Below, piece by piece: positions 1 to 7,395 of a stretch of 26,039 bases of DNA. Numbering within the stretch: the stretch's first letter is position 1; the number at the start of each line of letters is the position of its first letter. The notes below the pieces were generated by a model. It was not told where the DNA came from, did no database searches, and saw only the letters and a list, made by a program, of their open reading frames with translations. Origin of the DNA: JBCDBH01 sp039184055 (lineage in GTDB: Bacteria; Acidobacteriota; Thermoanaerobaculia; Multivoradales; J023); the NCBI GenBank assembly GCA_039184055.1, contig JBCDBH010000041.1, positions 1 through 26,039 of the forward strand, written 5' to 3'. Position numbers and translations under genes: made by a program.

Positions 1-2
1 AT

Positions 3-281
3 TACCTGCTGCGCTCCGAAGAAGTGGGCGGGCAATGGGATCGAGGTCTGCCCGGTAGCCGCCGCTGGCTCGCGATGCTCTATTGCGCCTCGGTGCTGGG
101 ACCAGCGATCGAGAGCGCGGGGCATGTGCTCCGCGACGGGCATCGCGAATGGTGGTTGCACGCCCCGGCGAGCCTGGTCGCGGTGATGGCGACGGTGCTC
201 GGCGTGGTGCGTAGCCGCGCGGCGGGCTCGCGTGTCGACCGGAGGCGGCTGTCTCGTCGTCTCAAGCCACGGGGCAAGTAG
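3..281 (+). CDS. C-terminal fragment of a membrane protein (5' end outside the window)
   Basis: The frame is open from the window edge and ends at a TAG at 279-281. It has strong G/C preference at third codon positions, so it is probably the tail of a real gene, about 92 residues of it. The visible part has two hydrophobic stretches, LAMLYCASVLGPAI and ASLVAVMATVLGVV, joined by a short polar loop, and then an Arg-rich cytoplasmic-type tail. A GTG at 24 could serve as a start, but the frame reads through upstream with no sign that translation begins there. In this position such a tail would suit a membrane-anchored glycosyltransferase, but no catalytic motif is visible and I do not assign one. 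It runs towards the epimerase gene, with only 17 bases between the two stop codons. Confidence 0.55.
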   Translation, partial: YLLRSEEVGGQWDRGLPGSRRWLAMLYCASVLGPAIESAGHVLRDGHREWWLHAPASLVAVMATVLGVVRSRAAGSRVDRRRLSRRLKPRGK

Positions 282-298
282 CCGGTCGGGTAGACGTC

Positions 299-1222
299 TC
301 AGCGCGACTCGAGCTGGTCGAGATGCGAGCGCGCCCAGTCCACGGTCTCGCGAAGACCGTCCCGCAACGAGGTGTGCTGGCGTGTGGGCAAGAGCTCGTC
401 GAGCCGACGCGTGCCGAGCCGTTTGGCGCGTGCGCCGACAAAGGCATCGGTATCGAATGCGATTCGATCGAAGGCGTAGCCCACTTCGTCACAGATGACC
501 TCGGCGAAGTCACGGATGGCGTGGTCATCCCCCGCGCCGAGGTTGACCAGCCCCGTGGCGTGGTCGCTCAACGCCAGGATCCAGGCGATGGCGTTGTCGA
601 TGTAGACCAGCTCGCGGCGCTGGTGACCGTCGCCCCACAGCACGACTGGAGCACCGTCACGGTGCCCACGGAGGATCTTGCGCACCAGGTCATAGATGAA
701 GTGGAGCGGTCGACCGTCGAGGTGGTAGTCGGGTCCGTAGAGGGTCGAGGGAACCAGGTAGAGATAGGCTAGACCATGTTGCTCGGCTAGTGCACGAGCG
801 CCAGCGTAGAGCGCACGTTTCGCCATGGCGTAACCGAAGTAATTCGCGCTCGGCTCACCGGCCAGATAATGCGACTCGTCGTGCATGTCGAGCGATGGCG
901 CGTAGGCGACGCTGGTGCCAAAGCAGATCAGCTTGGCCTGAGGCTGATGATCCACCCAATAGCCGAGCACTTCGCCGTCGATGGCCTGGTGCACACGCCA
1001 TTGCTCGCCGCCGCGCTCGCGACAAAAGCCGCCGGCACGCGTCCATGCGGCGAGATGGACGATGCGATCGAAACGCTGGTCGGTATAGGCCCGCAGCGCG
1101 CCGGGACGTCGCAGGTCGCACGTTTTCGAGCTCGGGGCGATCACCTCGTGACCGGCGGCACGCAGGGCAGGCACCAGATGACGACCGAGAAAACCGCTGG
1201 CGCCGGTGACGAGAACGTGCAT
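299..1222 (-). CDS. NAD(P)-dependent nucleotide-sugar reductase/epimerase, GDP-L-fucose synthase-like
   Basis: This is an extended short-chain dehydrogenase of 307 residues. It begins MHVLVTGASGFLG, giving the Rossmann TGxxGxxG motif at residues 6-13. The active site is visible as Ser104 (FGTSVAY) and Tyr131/Lys135 (YAMAK). The segment PSTLYGPDYHLDG resembles the substrate loop of GDP-L-fucose synthases. The frame is open for 34 codons upstream, but the Rossmann strand must start at the ATG at 1220-1222, just after the stop of the RmlC-like gene (5-base gap). With an HddA-like kinase and an RmlC-like epimerase upstream, I infer a C4-reductase acting on a GDP-6-deoxy-4-keto-heptose, as Campylobacter MlghC/DdahC do. 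A GDP-fucose synthase or another NDP-sugar reductase is the alternative. It acts in the cytoplasm and is the last gene of the operon. Confidence 0.85.
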   Translation of the reverse strand: MHVLVTGASGFLGRHLVPALRAAGHEVIAPSSKTCDLRRPGALRAYTDQRFDRIVHLAAWTRAGGFCRERGGEQWRVHQAIDGEVLGYWVDHQPQAKLICFGTSVAYAPSLDMHDESHYLAGEPSANYFGYAMAKRALYAGARALAEQHGLAYLYLVPSTLYGPDYHLDGRPLHFIYDLVRKILRGHRDGAPVVLWGDGHQRRELVYIDNAIAWILALSDHATGLVNLGAGDDHAIRDFAEVICDEVGYAFDRIAFDTDAFVGARAKRLGTRRLDELLPTRQHTSLRDGLRETVDWARSHLDQLESR

Positions 1223-1227
1223 CGGGC

Positions 1228-1767
1228 TCAAGGCAGCGGCGGGAGGTCCGGCGCCGAACGGTCGCGTTCCGAGAGCGTGGGGTCGTCCACCGGCCACTCG
1301 ATCGCCAGGCTCGGATCGTTCCAACGCACGGTGAATTGATTCGCCGCGCCGCTATAGCGTTCGGATTGTTTGTAGCTGAACAGGCACGTGCGGATCGCGT
1401 AGTGGCCGTTGCCACAGCCGGCGGGAACCAGCACTTGATGACGGTTCTGATCGTCGAGGTGAAAGGCCTGCCAGCGTCGATACGCCGGTGAATCGATCCT
1501 CATGTCGACCACGACGAAATGGATGGCGCCGTGAAGGCATTGCACCAATTTCCAGGTGCGGTCGTCGCCATGGAGACCACGCAACACGCCGGTGTGGGAG
1601 CGTGAGATGTCGTCTTCGACGAATTCGATCGTCGTGCCGTCGGGGCGTGTGAAGCGATAGTCGTCGCGATTGAAGGTCTCGACGTACTCGCCCCGATGGT
1701 CACGGAAGATCGACGGCTCGAAGATCTTGAGATCGGGAATGATCGCGGACTCGCGAAAGGTCACCAT
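1228..1767 (-). CDS. RmlC-like cupin, nucleotide-sugar 3,5-epimerase family
   Basis: The protein has 179 residues, the usual length of dTDP-4-dehydrorhamnose 3,5-epimerases. Family landmarks appear in order: FRDHRGEYVETF (21-32), SHTGVLRGLHGD (57-68) with the expected catalytic His66, KLVQCLHGAIHFVVVDMR (73-90), and tyrosines 132 and 138 near the second catalytic position. The canonical GFAHGF loop is replaced by AGCGNGHYAI, so the substrate may not be dTDP-ketorhamnose. It lies 21 bases after the HddA-like kinase gene and 5 bases before the reductase gene. An AGGGAG Shine-Dalgarno sits about 8 bases before the ATG. I infer a GDP-heptose 3,5-epimerase of the MlghB/DdahB kind, based on the neighbours. 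A plain RmlC is less likely because no RmlA, RmlB or RmlD is present. Confidence 0.85.
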   Translation of the reverse strand: MVTFRESAIIPDLKIFEPSIFRDHRGEYVETFNRDDYRFTRPDGTTIEFVEDDISRSHTGVLRGLHGDDRTWKLVQCLHGAIHFVVVDMRIDSPAYRRWQAFHLDDQNRHQVLVPAGCGNGHYAIRTCLFSYKQSERYSGAANQFTVRWNDPSLAIEWPVDDPTLSERDRSAPDLPPLP

Positions 1768-1788
1768 GATTCGCTCCCTGGCTCACGC

Positions 1789-2769
1789 TCAGCTCTTATG
1801 CAAGACCCGAAAGCCCGGCTGGGCGATCCGTGGACGAAGCGTCGGTCGACCGGCGGCGGTGGCCACCGCGTCGGCGCGTTCCGGTGGCACGAAGAGGAGC
1901 AGAAACCCACCCGCGCCGGCGCCGAGCATCTTGCCACCCAGCGCCCCCGCTTCGAGACAGGTGTCGTAGAGGGTGTCGATCTCCGGGGTCGACACACCCG
2001 GGGCGAGCGTGCGCTTGGCGCGCCAAGCGGTGTCGAGCATCGGCCCGAGATCCATGAGCGAGCCACCGCCACAGAGCAGATCGCAGGCTTGATCGACCTG
2101 TTCGACCATGCCACGCAGGGTGTCGCGGTTGCGTTCGACCCGTTCGAGCTTGCGTCGTTCGAGATCGGGCGCCGGGCGGGAGCCGCCGACCAGCACTAGG
2201 AGTAGACATGCTTCGAGCTCACGGATCCGCGTGTCGTCGATCGGCAGAGGCTCGGGACGGATATCGTCCTCGGCGCGAAATTCGATACGGCGTAGGCCGC
2301 CGAGCGCCACCATGACCTGATCTTGAAAGCCGACCGCGCTGTTGCTCACCTGGCGTTCGAGCTCGATCGCGCGCTGCGCCAGATCCATGGCTTCGGCGGG
2401 GCGGCCGGCCTGGGTTTCGAGCGCGCCGAGCAAGGCGACGGTAAAGCTCGACGAGGAACCCAATCCGAGCCCCGAAGGCAGATCGCTTCCGGACCGCAGG
2501 TCGATCGGCCCGTCGATCTCGTGGTTCGACAAGGCGTGGCGCACCAGCGGATGACGGATCGACTCAGGCGTGTGGTGACGCTCGTTGTCTTCGAAATAAA
2601 GACGAATCGGATGCTCGAACACACCGACGGGTGGTTGGCGTAGGCTGACATAGCTGGCGTAGTCGATCGCGGTCGATAGGACCGCTCCCGGCTGTCGGGT
2701 AAAGATCTCCGGGAAATCGCTACCGCCACCGAAGAAGCTCAAACGGAGAGGGGCGCGCGTCAGAATCAC
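1789..2769 (-). CDS. hddA: GHMP-family kinase, D-glycero-alpha-D-manno-heptose 7-phosphate kinase-like (HddA-like)
   Basis: This 326-residue protein starts with the HddA-type opening RAPLRLSFFGGGSDF (5-19). It carries the GHMP ATP-binding motif LPSGLGLGSSSS (97-108) and the third motif GGKMLGAGAGGF (about 278-289). In this family the enzyme phosphorylates C1 of heptose 7-phosphate in the cytoplasm, feeding the GDP-heptose pathway. The start is a GTG at 2767-2769, chosen because the family motif begins immediately and no ATG lies upstream in frame. It is the first gene of a three-gene minus-strand operon and faces a glycosyltransferase gene across a 115-base divergent spacer. The partner genes gmhA, gmhB and hddC are not in the window. 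Other GHMP sugar kinases, such as fucose kinase-like proteins, share these motifs, so the substrate is inferred. Confidence 0.85.
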   Translation of the reverse strand: MILTRAPLRLSFFGGGSDFPEIFTRQPGAVLSTAIDYASYVSLRQPPVGVFEHPIRLYFEDNERHHTPESIRHPLVRHALSNHEIDGPIDLRSGSDLPSGLGLGSSSSFTVALLGALETQAGRPAEAMDLAQRAIELERQVSNSAVGFQDQVMVALGGLRRIEFRAEDDIRPEPLPIDDTRIRELEACLLLVLVGGSRPAPDLERRKLERVERNRDTLRGMVEQVDQACDLLCGGGSLMDLGPMLDTAWRAKRTLAPGVSTPEIDTLYDTCLEAGALGGKMLGAGAGGFLLLFVPPERADAVATAAGRPTLRPRIAQPGFRVLHKS

Positions 2770-2825
2770 CCGTGGAACGTCCTGCTCCGCGAACTCGCGG
2801 GATTTCGTCTCGCCGACATGCGGGC

Positions 2826-2859
2826 GAGCTTGCCAGTCGGGTCGATTTCATGCAAGCTC
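2826..2859. promoter_or_regulatory. Inverted repeat in divergent spacer (candidate operator)
   Basis: The 115-base spacer between the HddA-like kinase gene and the GT2 gene contains a perfect 8-base inverted repeat, GAGCTTGC at 2826-2833 and GCAAGCTC at 2852-2859. The centres are 26 bases apart. A second, smaller one is CTCGCC/GGCGAG at 2809-2814 and 2823-2828. Both lie in the only sizeable divergent spacer in the window, which suits a regulator site shared by the two operons. No clear -35/-10 pair is visible here. Function is inferred from position only. Confidence 0.3.
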
Positions 2860-2884
2860 TCGACGTGTCGTTACCTCGGGAAAT

Positions 2885-3625
2885 GTGTTGATCTCGAAGC
2901 CCACAGGCGCCCCGAATCGCCCGGAAACGTTGGATCTCAGCATCGTCCTGCCGACGTACTGCGAGGCAGACAATATGCCGCGTCTGATTCCTCGGCTTTT
3001 CGCTCGACTCGGTGATCTGGGCACCCGTACCGAGGTGATCGTGGTCGACGACGCGTCGCCCGACGGCACCGCTCAACGGGCTCGCGAGCTGAGTGAGACC
3101 TATCCCATCCGGGTGATCGAGCGGCACGATGTGCGGGGCTTGGCTTCGGCGGTGTTGGCCGGGTTCGCTCACGCTCAGGGCGCGGTGTGCGTGGTGATGG
3201 ACGCGGATGGTAGTCATCCGGTCGAGGCGGTGCCACCCCTCGTCGACGGGGTGCTCTCGGGACGCGCTGACATCGCCGTGGGGAGTCGTTTGGCCACGGG
3301 TGGTGGCTTTGGTGGCGCGCAGCTCTGGGAGAAGGCCAAATCGCGGTTCGCGGCGTTCTTCGCTCGTGGGTTGACGTCTCTCAGCGATCCCACGAGCGGT
3401 TTCATGGCGGTCCGGCGTGAGTTGGTGGACGAGCTCGAGCTCGATCCGATCGGCTGGAAGATCGTCCTCGAGGTCGTGGTCAAAGCAGCGCCACGGCCAT
3501 TTGTCGAAGTGCCTATCGTGTTCGGACCTCGGGTCGCCGGCACCAGCAAGCAGAGCCCTCGAGTGTTTTGGCAGTACCTGCGGCATCTTCATCGTTTACG
3601 GATGTGGCGAAAGGGGCGAGCATGA
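2885..3625 (+). CDS. GT2 family glycosyltransferase, polyprenyl-phosphate mannosyltransferase-like
   Basis: The protein is about 246 residues long and has a GT-A fold. It shows LSIVLPTYCEADN (18-30), the nucleotide-sugar binding VDDASPDGT (54-62), RGLASAVLAGFAHA (84-97) and the DxD-type DADGSHP (106-112). The middle segment is typical of the DPM1/polyprenol-phosphate sugar transferase branch, so it probably transfers a hexose to a lipid phosphate at the inner face of the membrane. No membrane helices follow the catalytic domain. The start is uncertain: GTG at 2885 is given, while TTG codons at 2888 and about 2930 are alternatives. Its TGA overlaps the ATG of the next gene (ATGA), so the two are co-translated. 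A lipid-linked sugar made here could feed the GT-C type membrane proteins at 14014 and 23469. Confidence 0.88.
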   Translation: MLISKPTGAPNRPETLDLSIVLPTYCEADNMPRLIPRLFARLGDLGTRTEVIVVDDASPDGTAQRARELSETYPIRVIERHDVRGLASAVLAGFAHAQGAVCVVMDADGSHPVEAVPPLVDGVLSGRADIAVGSRLATGGGFGGAQLWEKAKSRFAAFFARGLTSLSDPTSGFMAVRRELVDELELDPIGWKIVLEVVVKAAPRPFVEVPIVFGPRVAGTSKQSPRVFWQYLRHLHRLRMWRKGRA

Positions 3626-4551
3626 AGGTGTTGATCACCGGTGGCGCCGGGTACATCGGTTCCGTGCTGTGTGAGGTCTTGCTCGATGCCGGGCACCGCG
3701 TCACGGTGCTCGACGATCTGGCTTTTGGCCAGCTGTCGATGCTGTCGCTGGCGCATCGCGACGGCTTCGCATTCGTGCGTGGTGATGCACGGGATCCAGA
3801 CACCCTGCGACCGCTGGTGCGCGAGGCGGACGTGTTGATCCCGCTCGTTGCTTTGGTCGGAGCGCCGGCGTGCACGAAGCAGCCTCGTTTGGCGGTGGAG
3901 CTCAACACCGAGGCGGTGCGAACGCTGCTTGCACTACGCGCGAGCGAACAGATCGTGCTCTTTCCCAACACCAACAACGGCTATGGTTTCCAACCCGACG
4001 CGGTGTGTACCGAAGACTCGCCCTTCGCCGCTCATTCGCTCTATGGTCGGACCAAAGAAGACGCCGAAAAGATGGTGCTCGAGAGCGGCGCCGGGGTGAG
4101 CTTTCGCTTGGCTAGCGCGTTTGGTGCCAGCCCACGCATGCGCTTCGATCTCTTGCTCAACGATTTCGTGCAGCGCGCGGTGACCGATCGCGTGCTCGTC
4201 CTGTTCGAGAGCGGTTTTCAGCGTAACTTCGTACACGTACGCGACATCGCCGGGGCTTTTCTCTTCGCACTCGGGGCGATCGATCGTATGCGGGGGCGGG
4301 TGTTCAACGTCGGGCTCGCCGAAGCCAACCTCACCAAACGCCAGCTGGCCGAACGGATCAAGCTGCAGATTCCGGAGCTGACCATTCTGGAAAGCGAGAT
4401 CGATCAAGATCCCGACAAGCGGGATTACGTGGTCAGCGCCGCTCGTCTCGAAGGCCTCGGCTGGTCGGCGAAGATCGGTCTCGACGCGGGGATCGCCGAG
4501 CTCATCCGCGTCTGTCGGATGATGCCCGACTCACCGCTCCGCAATGCCTAA
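3622..4551 (+). CDS. NAD-dependent sugar epimerase/dehydratase (extended SDR)
   Basis: This is a 309-residue extended SDR. It has MKVLITGGAGYIG with the TGGAGYIG dinucleotide motif at residues 6-13, DDLAFGQ after strand 2 (Asp31/Asp32, favouring NAD), and YGRTK (Tyr141, Lys145). The usual SSSxxYG active-site serine segment reads FPNTNNGYG, with Thr117 the likely replacement for Ser. The C-terminal substrate region contains QRNFVHVRDIAGAF and VFNVG, as in NDP-sugar epimerases. The ATG at 3622 overlaps the GT2 stop codon by 4 bases. An upstream in-frame start at 3568 would lie inside the GT2 gene and is rejected. The substrate is unknown. Its nearness to the heptose genes makes a nucleotide-heptose or hexose plausible. 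Confidence 0.85.
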   Translation: MKVLITGGAGYIGSVLCEVLLDAGHRVTVLDDLAFGQLSMLSLAHRDGFAFVRGDARDPDTLRPLVREADVLIPLVALVGAPACTKQPRLAVELNTEAVRTLLALRASEQIVLFPNTNNGYGFQPDAVCTEDSPFAAHSLYGRTKEDAEKMVLESGAGVSFRLASAFGASPRMRFDLLLNDFVQRAVTDRVLVLFESGFQRNFVHVRDIAGAFLFALGAIDRMRGRVFNVGLAEANLTKRQLAERIKLQIPELTILESEIDQDPDKRDYVVSAARLEGLGWSAKIGLDAGIAELIRVCRMMPDSPLRNA

Positions 4552-4616
4552 CGCGCGCCTCCGCGCGGCGTGTCTTGGGTGCGCCTCCGCGCGACATAAC
4601 GCGCGCCTCCGCGCGG
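4549..4616. repeat. GC-rich hairpin repeat, two full copies and one partial
   Basis: The 20-base sequence taacgcgcgcctccgcgcgg occurs at 4549-4568 and again at 4597-4616, exactly 48 bases apart. A shorter copy of its core, gcgcctccgcgcg, lies at 4581-4593. Each full copy contains a perfect 6-base stem, CGCGCG, around the 4-base loop cctc. The first copy begins in the stop codon of the SDR gene and the last ends 10 bases before the ATG of the methyltransferase gene. No T-run follows, so it is not a classical terminator. It could be a small dispersed palindromic element, an attenuator or an mRNA-stability structure. Confidence 0.7.
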
Positions 4617-4626
4617 GGTGTTCCTA

Positions 4627-5313
4627 ATGCAGTCGGGCGCATATCGAGCGCTGGCGAAGCGAATCGTCACGCTCGGCCCCCGAGCCCCGTTCCTGCTCGT
4701 CCATCGGGCGGTGTGGTACGTCGCCCGTCGTCTGCTCGGCCCACGACACTTCGAGCTCGGTGATACCAGCTATCCCTACCTCGTCCACCCGTTCATTCTC
4801 GACAACGAACGCGCGGTCGAGATTCCGATGGCATCGGTGGTGGCACGACGGGGTGGACGCGTGCTCGAGGTCGGCAACGTGCTGTCGGCCTACGCGGATT
4901 TCGGGCAGACCGTGGTCGACAAATACGAAGAGGCGCCCGATGTGCTCAATGTCGACATCGTCGACTACCGGCCCTCGCATCGCTTCGACACCGTGGTGTC
5001 CATCTCGACGCTGGAGCACGTCGGTCGAGACGAGCAGCCACAACAGCCTGAGAAGGCGCTCGTCGCGCTCGCGCATCTCGAGACGCTGCTGAAGCCCGGT
5101 GGGCGGCTGCTGGTGACGATCCCGACCGGCTACAACTCGGCGCTCGACCATGCTTTGGCGACCGGCCGACTCGACCGCTTCGCGATCCGTTGTTTGGAGC
5201 GCTTCGGGCGCTGGAATGCATGGCGTGAAACGACGCTCGACACGGCGCTCACACGAGGCTACGGCTCGACCTATCCGTGCGCCAACGCCTTGGTGGTGCT
5301 GACTCGGGAATGA
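4627..5313 (+). CDS. Class I SAM-dependent methyltransferase-like protein
   Basis: The protein has 228 residues with a Rossmann-type methyltransferase core: motif I GGRVLEVGNVLSAY (76-89), acidic strand 2 NVDIVDY (108-114), FDTVVSISTLEHVG (120-133) and LLKPGGRLLVTIPTGYN (154-170). Motif I lacks the usual GxGxG, reading EVGNVLS, which is seen in some carbohydrate-cluster methyltransferases. The N-terminus (VHRAVWYVARRLLG) is amphipathic and may touch the membrane. The ATG at 4627 is preferred to a GTG at 4618 because the latter lies within the hairpin repeat region. The gene probably modifies a sugar in the surface glycan. It ends 5 bases from the stop of the convergent DUF2059-like gene. Confidence 0.75.
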   Translation: MQSGAYRALAKRIVTLGPRAPFLLVHRAVWYVARRLLGPRHFELGDTSYPYLVHPFILDNERAVEIPMASVVARRGGRVLEVGNVLSAYADFGQTVVDKYEEAPDVLNVDIVDYRPSHRFDTVVSISTLEHVGRDEQPQQPEKALVALAHLETLLKPGGRLLVTIPTGYNSALDHALATGRLDRFAIRCLERFGRWNAWRETTLDTALTRGYGSTYPCANALVVLTRE

Positions 5314-5318
5314 GCCGT

Positions 5319-6179
5319 TCAGCCTGGATCGTCGCCCTCGTCTTCTTCTTCCCGCTCCTCCATGAACTCCCATAGCTCGGCGGCCAGGAGCGAGCTTTGC
5401 TCGGGCGAGAGCGCCTCGATGATCTGTGTCGCGACATCGAGCCGGGCGCCACGCCGCGCGGCGAAGAAGACCTGGCCGGCTTCGGAGCGAGCAAAGGCGA
5501 GAAGCTCGTCGAGCTCACCGTCACCGAGACGACTCAGGCGATAGACGAGACGCAAGAAGAGGGCGTCGCGATAGGGCCCATCGATCCAGCGGTGGACTTT
5601 TTCGGGTGACGCGGCGATTTCGGGTGGCTCGTCGGTTGCGGTCGCGACCTGCTCGGCGGCGGCCAAGACGAGGCCCAGGAGCAGGTCGGCGACCTCGACG
5701 GCGCTCTGGGTGTCGCCGCTGGCCTCGTCGAAAGCGCGCACCCTCTCGAGTCGCGCCTCAGGAATCCGTTCGGCGACCAGCCCACCGCTACGCGCGAAAC
5801 CTCGCTCGCCCAGAGCATCGATCGCCAAACGTCGGGACCACAGCACCCGTTCACCGACCGTCGAATCCCAAAAAGCACGAATCGAGGCCTCGTGCCGTGC
5901 GTCGAGCCGGCCGAGCAAGCCGTGGTGATGACTCGCCTCCAGGACCTCGGGCGCCAGGCTTTCGAGGTTGAACTCGTGGATCAGCTCCCAGACTCCGGTG
6001 GCGTAGCCCCCGAGGTCGCCCGCCTGATCGTAGAGCTCGATCAGCGTGTGCTGGCAGTCGGCGCGAAAGCGTGTGGCGTCGAGTCGCGCATACTCGGCGA
6101 GGGCGTCGGCGGCCGGTTCCTGACCGTGGATCGGAACGGCGGTGACGAGCAGCAGGGCGAGCGGCAGGAATCGAATCAT
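5319..6179 (-). CDS. Secreted DUF2059-like protein
   Basis: The 286-residue protein begins with a clear signal peptide, MIRFLPLALLLVTAVPIHGQ, with cleavage probably after HGQ. The rest is soluble and helical. It contains two copies of a pattern typical of DUF2059-like proteins, a helix ending in (S/T)xxGxxxxxxRR: FWDSTVGERVLWSRR and FARSEAGQVFFAARR. The C-terminus is strongly acidic (EEREEEDEGDDPG). The function of this family is not established. It is the last gene of the five-gene minus-strand operon, and its ATG overlaps the GT2 stop by 4 bases. A paralogue with the same architecture lies at 23504-24319. An upstream start at 6224 is open but would put 15 residues before the signal peptide, so it is rejected. 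Confidence 0.75.
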   Translation of the reverse strand: MIRFLPLALLLVTAVPIHGQEPAADALAEYARLDATRFRADCQHTLIELYDQAGDLGGYATGVWELIHEFNLESLAPEVLEASHHHGLLGRLDARHEASIRAFWDSTVGERVLWSRRLAIDALGERGFARSGGLVAERIPEARLERVRAFDEASGDTQSAVEVADLLLGLVLAAAEQVATATDEPPEIAASPEKVHRWIDGPYRDALFLRLVYRLSRLGDGELDELLAFARSEAGQVFFAARRGARLDVATQIIEALSPEQSSLLAAELWEFMEEREEEDEGDDPG

Positions 6180-6904
6180 GAGGTGAGGCTCGGTTTGGTG
6201 AAGCGACGGGTGCGGATCCGCCACAGACTGGTGGCGACCGAGAGCAGGTTGCGTGGCCGGAACGCCTTGGTGACACCGCTTTCGCGATCACGATTGATCA
6301 TCGGCACCTCGACATAGCTGCGACCTGCGTCGAGCATTTGCGTCAGCAGTTCGGCCTGGTAGGCGAAGCCACGACAATCGGTGGCGAAACGCACGACATC
6401 GGCCCGTGGGTGCAGGGTCGGTCCGTTGTAGTAGCGCAGACGATGCCCGTTGAAGCGGTTGACCAGCCAGGTAAAGAGCCGTGATAGCCCGCGTCGCACC
6501 GGGCCACGGACGTCGCCGGTATCGAAAATGGTGATCACCAGATCGGCCTCACCGAGGCGTGAGAGCACGTCTTCGATGGTTTCGACGCGTTCGGAGTGAT
6601 CGCCGTTGATCAACATATAGCGCTCGCCCTGGCCGCGCGCCGCGCCGGCGAAGAAATTGGCACCGAGACCGCGTGAGCTGGGCAGACGGACGAGCTCGAT
6701 CCGCAGCGTCGGATACTGCGTGGCTAGACGTTCGCGGGTCGCCTCGACGACCTCGGCGGTGCGATCAGTCGAGCCGTCGTCGTAGACCAGAATCTCCGCC
6801 ACGAGACCGAACTTCGCTACCACGGCGGCGAGCTCGTCGAGCGCCGGGCCGACATTGTGCTCCTCGTTGAGACACGGCACGTAGAAAGTAACGTCGTAGC
6901 TCAT
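6176..6904 (-). CDS. GT2 family glycosyltransferase
   Basis: The 242-residue protein has a GT-A glycosyltransferase domain starting at MSYDVTFYVPCLNEEHN. VYDDGSTDRTA (40-50) forms the nucleotide-sugar site, SSRGLGANFFAG (76-87) the middle motif, and LINGDHSE (98-105) replaces the usual DxD with a single Asp102. RFNGHRLRYYNGPTLHPRAD is characteristic of GT2 enzymes that modify lipid-linked or polymer sugars. No transmembrane helix is evident after the catalytic domain. The start at 6904 overlaps the stop of the upstream membrane protein gene by 4 bases; the longer in-frame extension to 7009 would lie inside that gene. It probably transfers a sugar on the cytoplasmic side, beside the two predicted membrane winged-helix proteins. 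Confidence 0.87.
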   Translation of the reverse strand: MSYDVTFYVPCLNEEHNVGPALDELAAVVAKFGLVAEILVYDDGSTDRTAEVVEATRERLATQYPTLRIELVRLPSSRGLGANFFAGAARGQGERYMLINGDHSERVETIEDVLSRLGEADLVITIFDTGDVRGPVRRGLSRLFTWLVNRFNGHRLRYYNGPTLHPRADVVRFATDCRGFAYQAELLTQMLDAGRSYVEVPMINRDRESGVTKAFRPRNLLSVATSLWRIRTRRFTKPSLTS

Positions 6905-7395
6905 CCGGTCGGACCCTCGACAAAGAAAGACGCCAGTCGGTTTCGCCTCTGCAACAAGCGTCGACCGCTCGGCGTCAGGCGATAGCGACCCTCGGTTTCG
7001 CCGATCCACCCTTGCTCGACCAGCCAGGCCAGACGGCCGTCGAGCATCGCGGCGGGCGAGTAGACCTCGGCGAGCTGGGATGGATCGAGCTCGCCGTCGT
7101 GCGCCAAGAGCTCACCGAGAAGCCGCAACGACACCGAACGTAACATGCCGGTATAGAGGTGCATGTAGAAGGCCATCAAACAGCCGTCGATGGCGATGAC
7201 CGTCAGCACGTGCACGGGAATCTCGAGCCACCGCGCCACGCCCAGCGCAGCGACCAATCCCAATGCCCACAAGAACACCATGAGCGCAAAGCCCGCGCGG
7301 TAGGCGCCGAGACGCATCCATACCGGGACGTGAATGCCGAGGAAGATCGCGAACGCCAGCCCGGCCAGGGCGATCTCGATGCCGCCCTCAACCAC
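6901..7395 (-). CDS. Three-helix membrane protein with C-terminal winged-helix-like domain (second of a pair)
   Basis: This is 164 residues if translation starts at the GTG at 7393-7395, which overlaps the upstream stop codon by 8 bases. Three hydrophobic helices are predicted at about 6-26, 35-55 and 61-83. A compact soluble domain (about 88-155) follows: helix SLRLLGELLAHDG, helix PSQLAEVY, then LDGRLAWLVEQGWIGET and the wing-like GRYRLTPSGRRLLQRR. That order (helix, helix-turn-helix, wing ending in YRLTPxG) resembles MarR/PadR-type winged helices. The next-door upstream gene encodes a paralogue that aligns almost without gaps. A longer start at 7482 is open but lies within the upstream gene. 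The role is unknown; it could be a membrane-tethered regulator or a protein-interaction module for the glycosyltransferase encoded next. Confidence 0.75.
   Translation of the reverse strand: MVEGGIEIALAGLAFAIFLGIHVPVWMRLGAYRAGFALMVFLWALGLVAALGVARWLEIPVHVLTVIAIDGCLMAFYMHLYTGMLRSVSLRLLGELLAHDGELDPSQLAEVYSPAAMLDGRLAWLVEQGWIGETEGRYRLTPSGRRLLQRRNRLASFFVEGPTG

Noticed and set aside
299..1767. dTDP-L-rhamnose pathway (rmlC plus rmlD)
   Set aside because: The reductase resembles GDP-L-fucose synthase more than RmlD, the partner is an HddA-like kinase, and no rmlA or rmlB is present.
2720..3592. Open frame of 290 codons on the minus strand opposite the GT2 gene
   Set aside because: His/Arg-rich and without motifs, it overlaps both the GT2 gene and the start of the HddA-like gene.
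4549..4616. CRISPR array or Rho-independent terminator at the hairpin repeat
   Set aside because: There are only two full copies, no unique spacers and no T-run after the stems.
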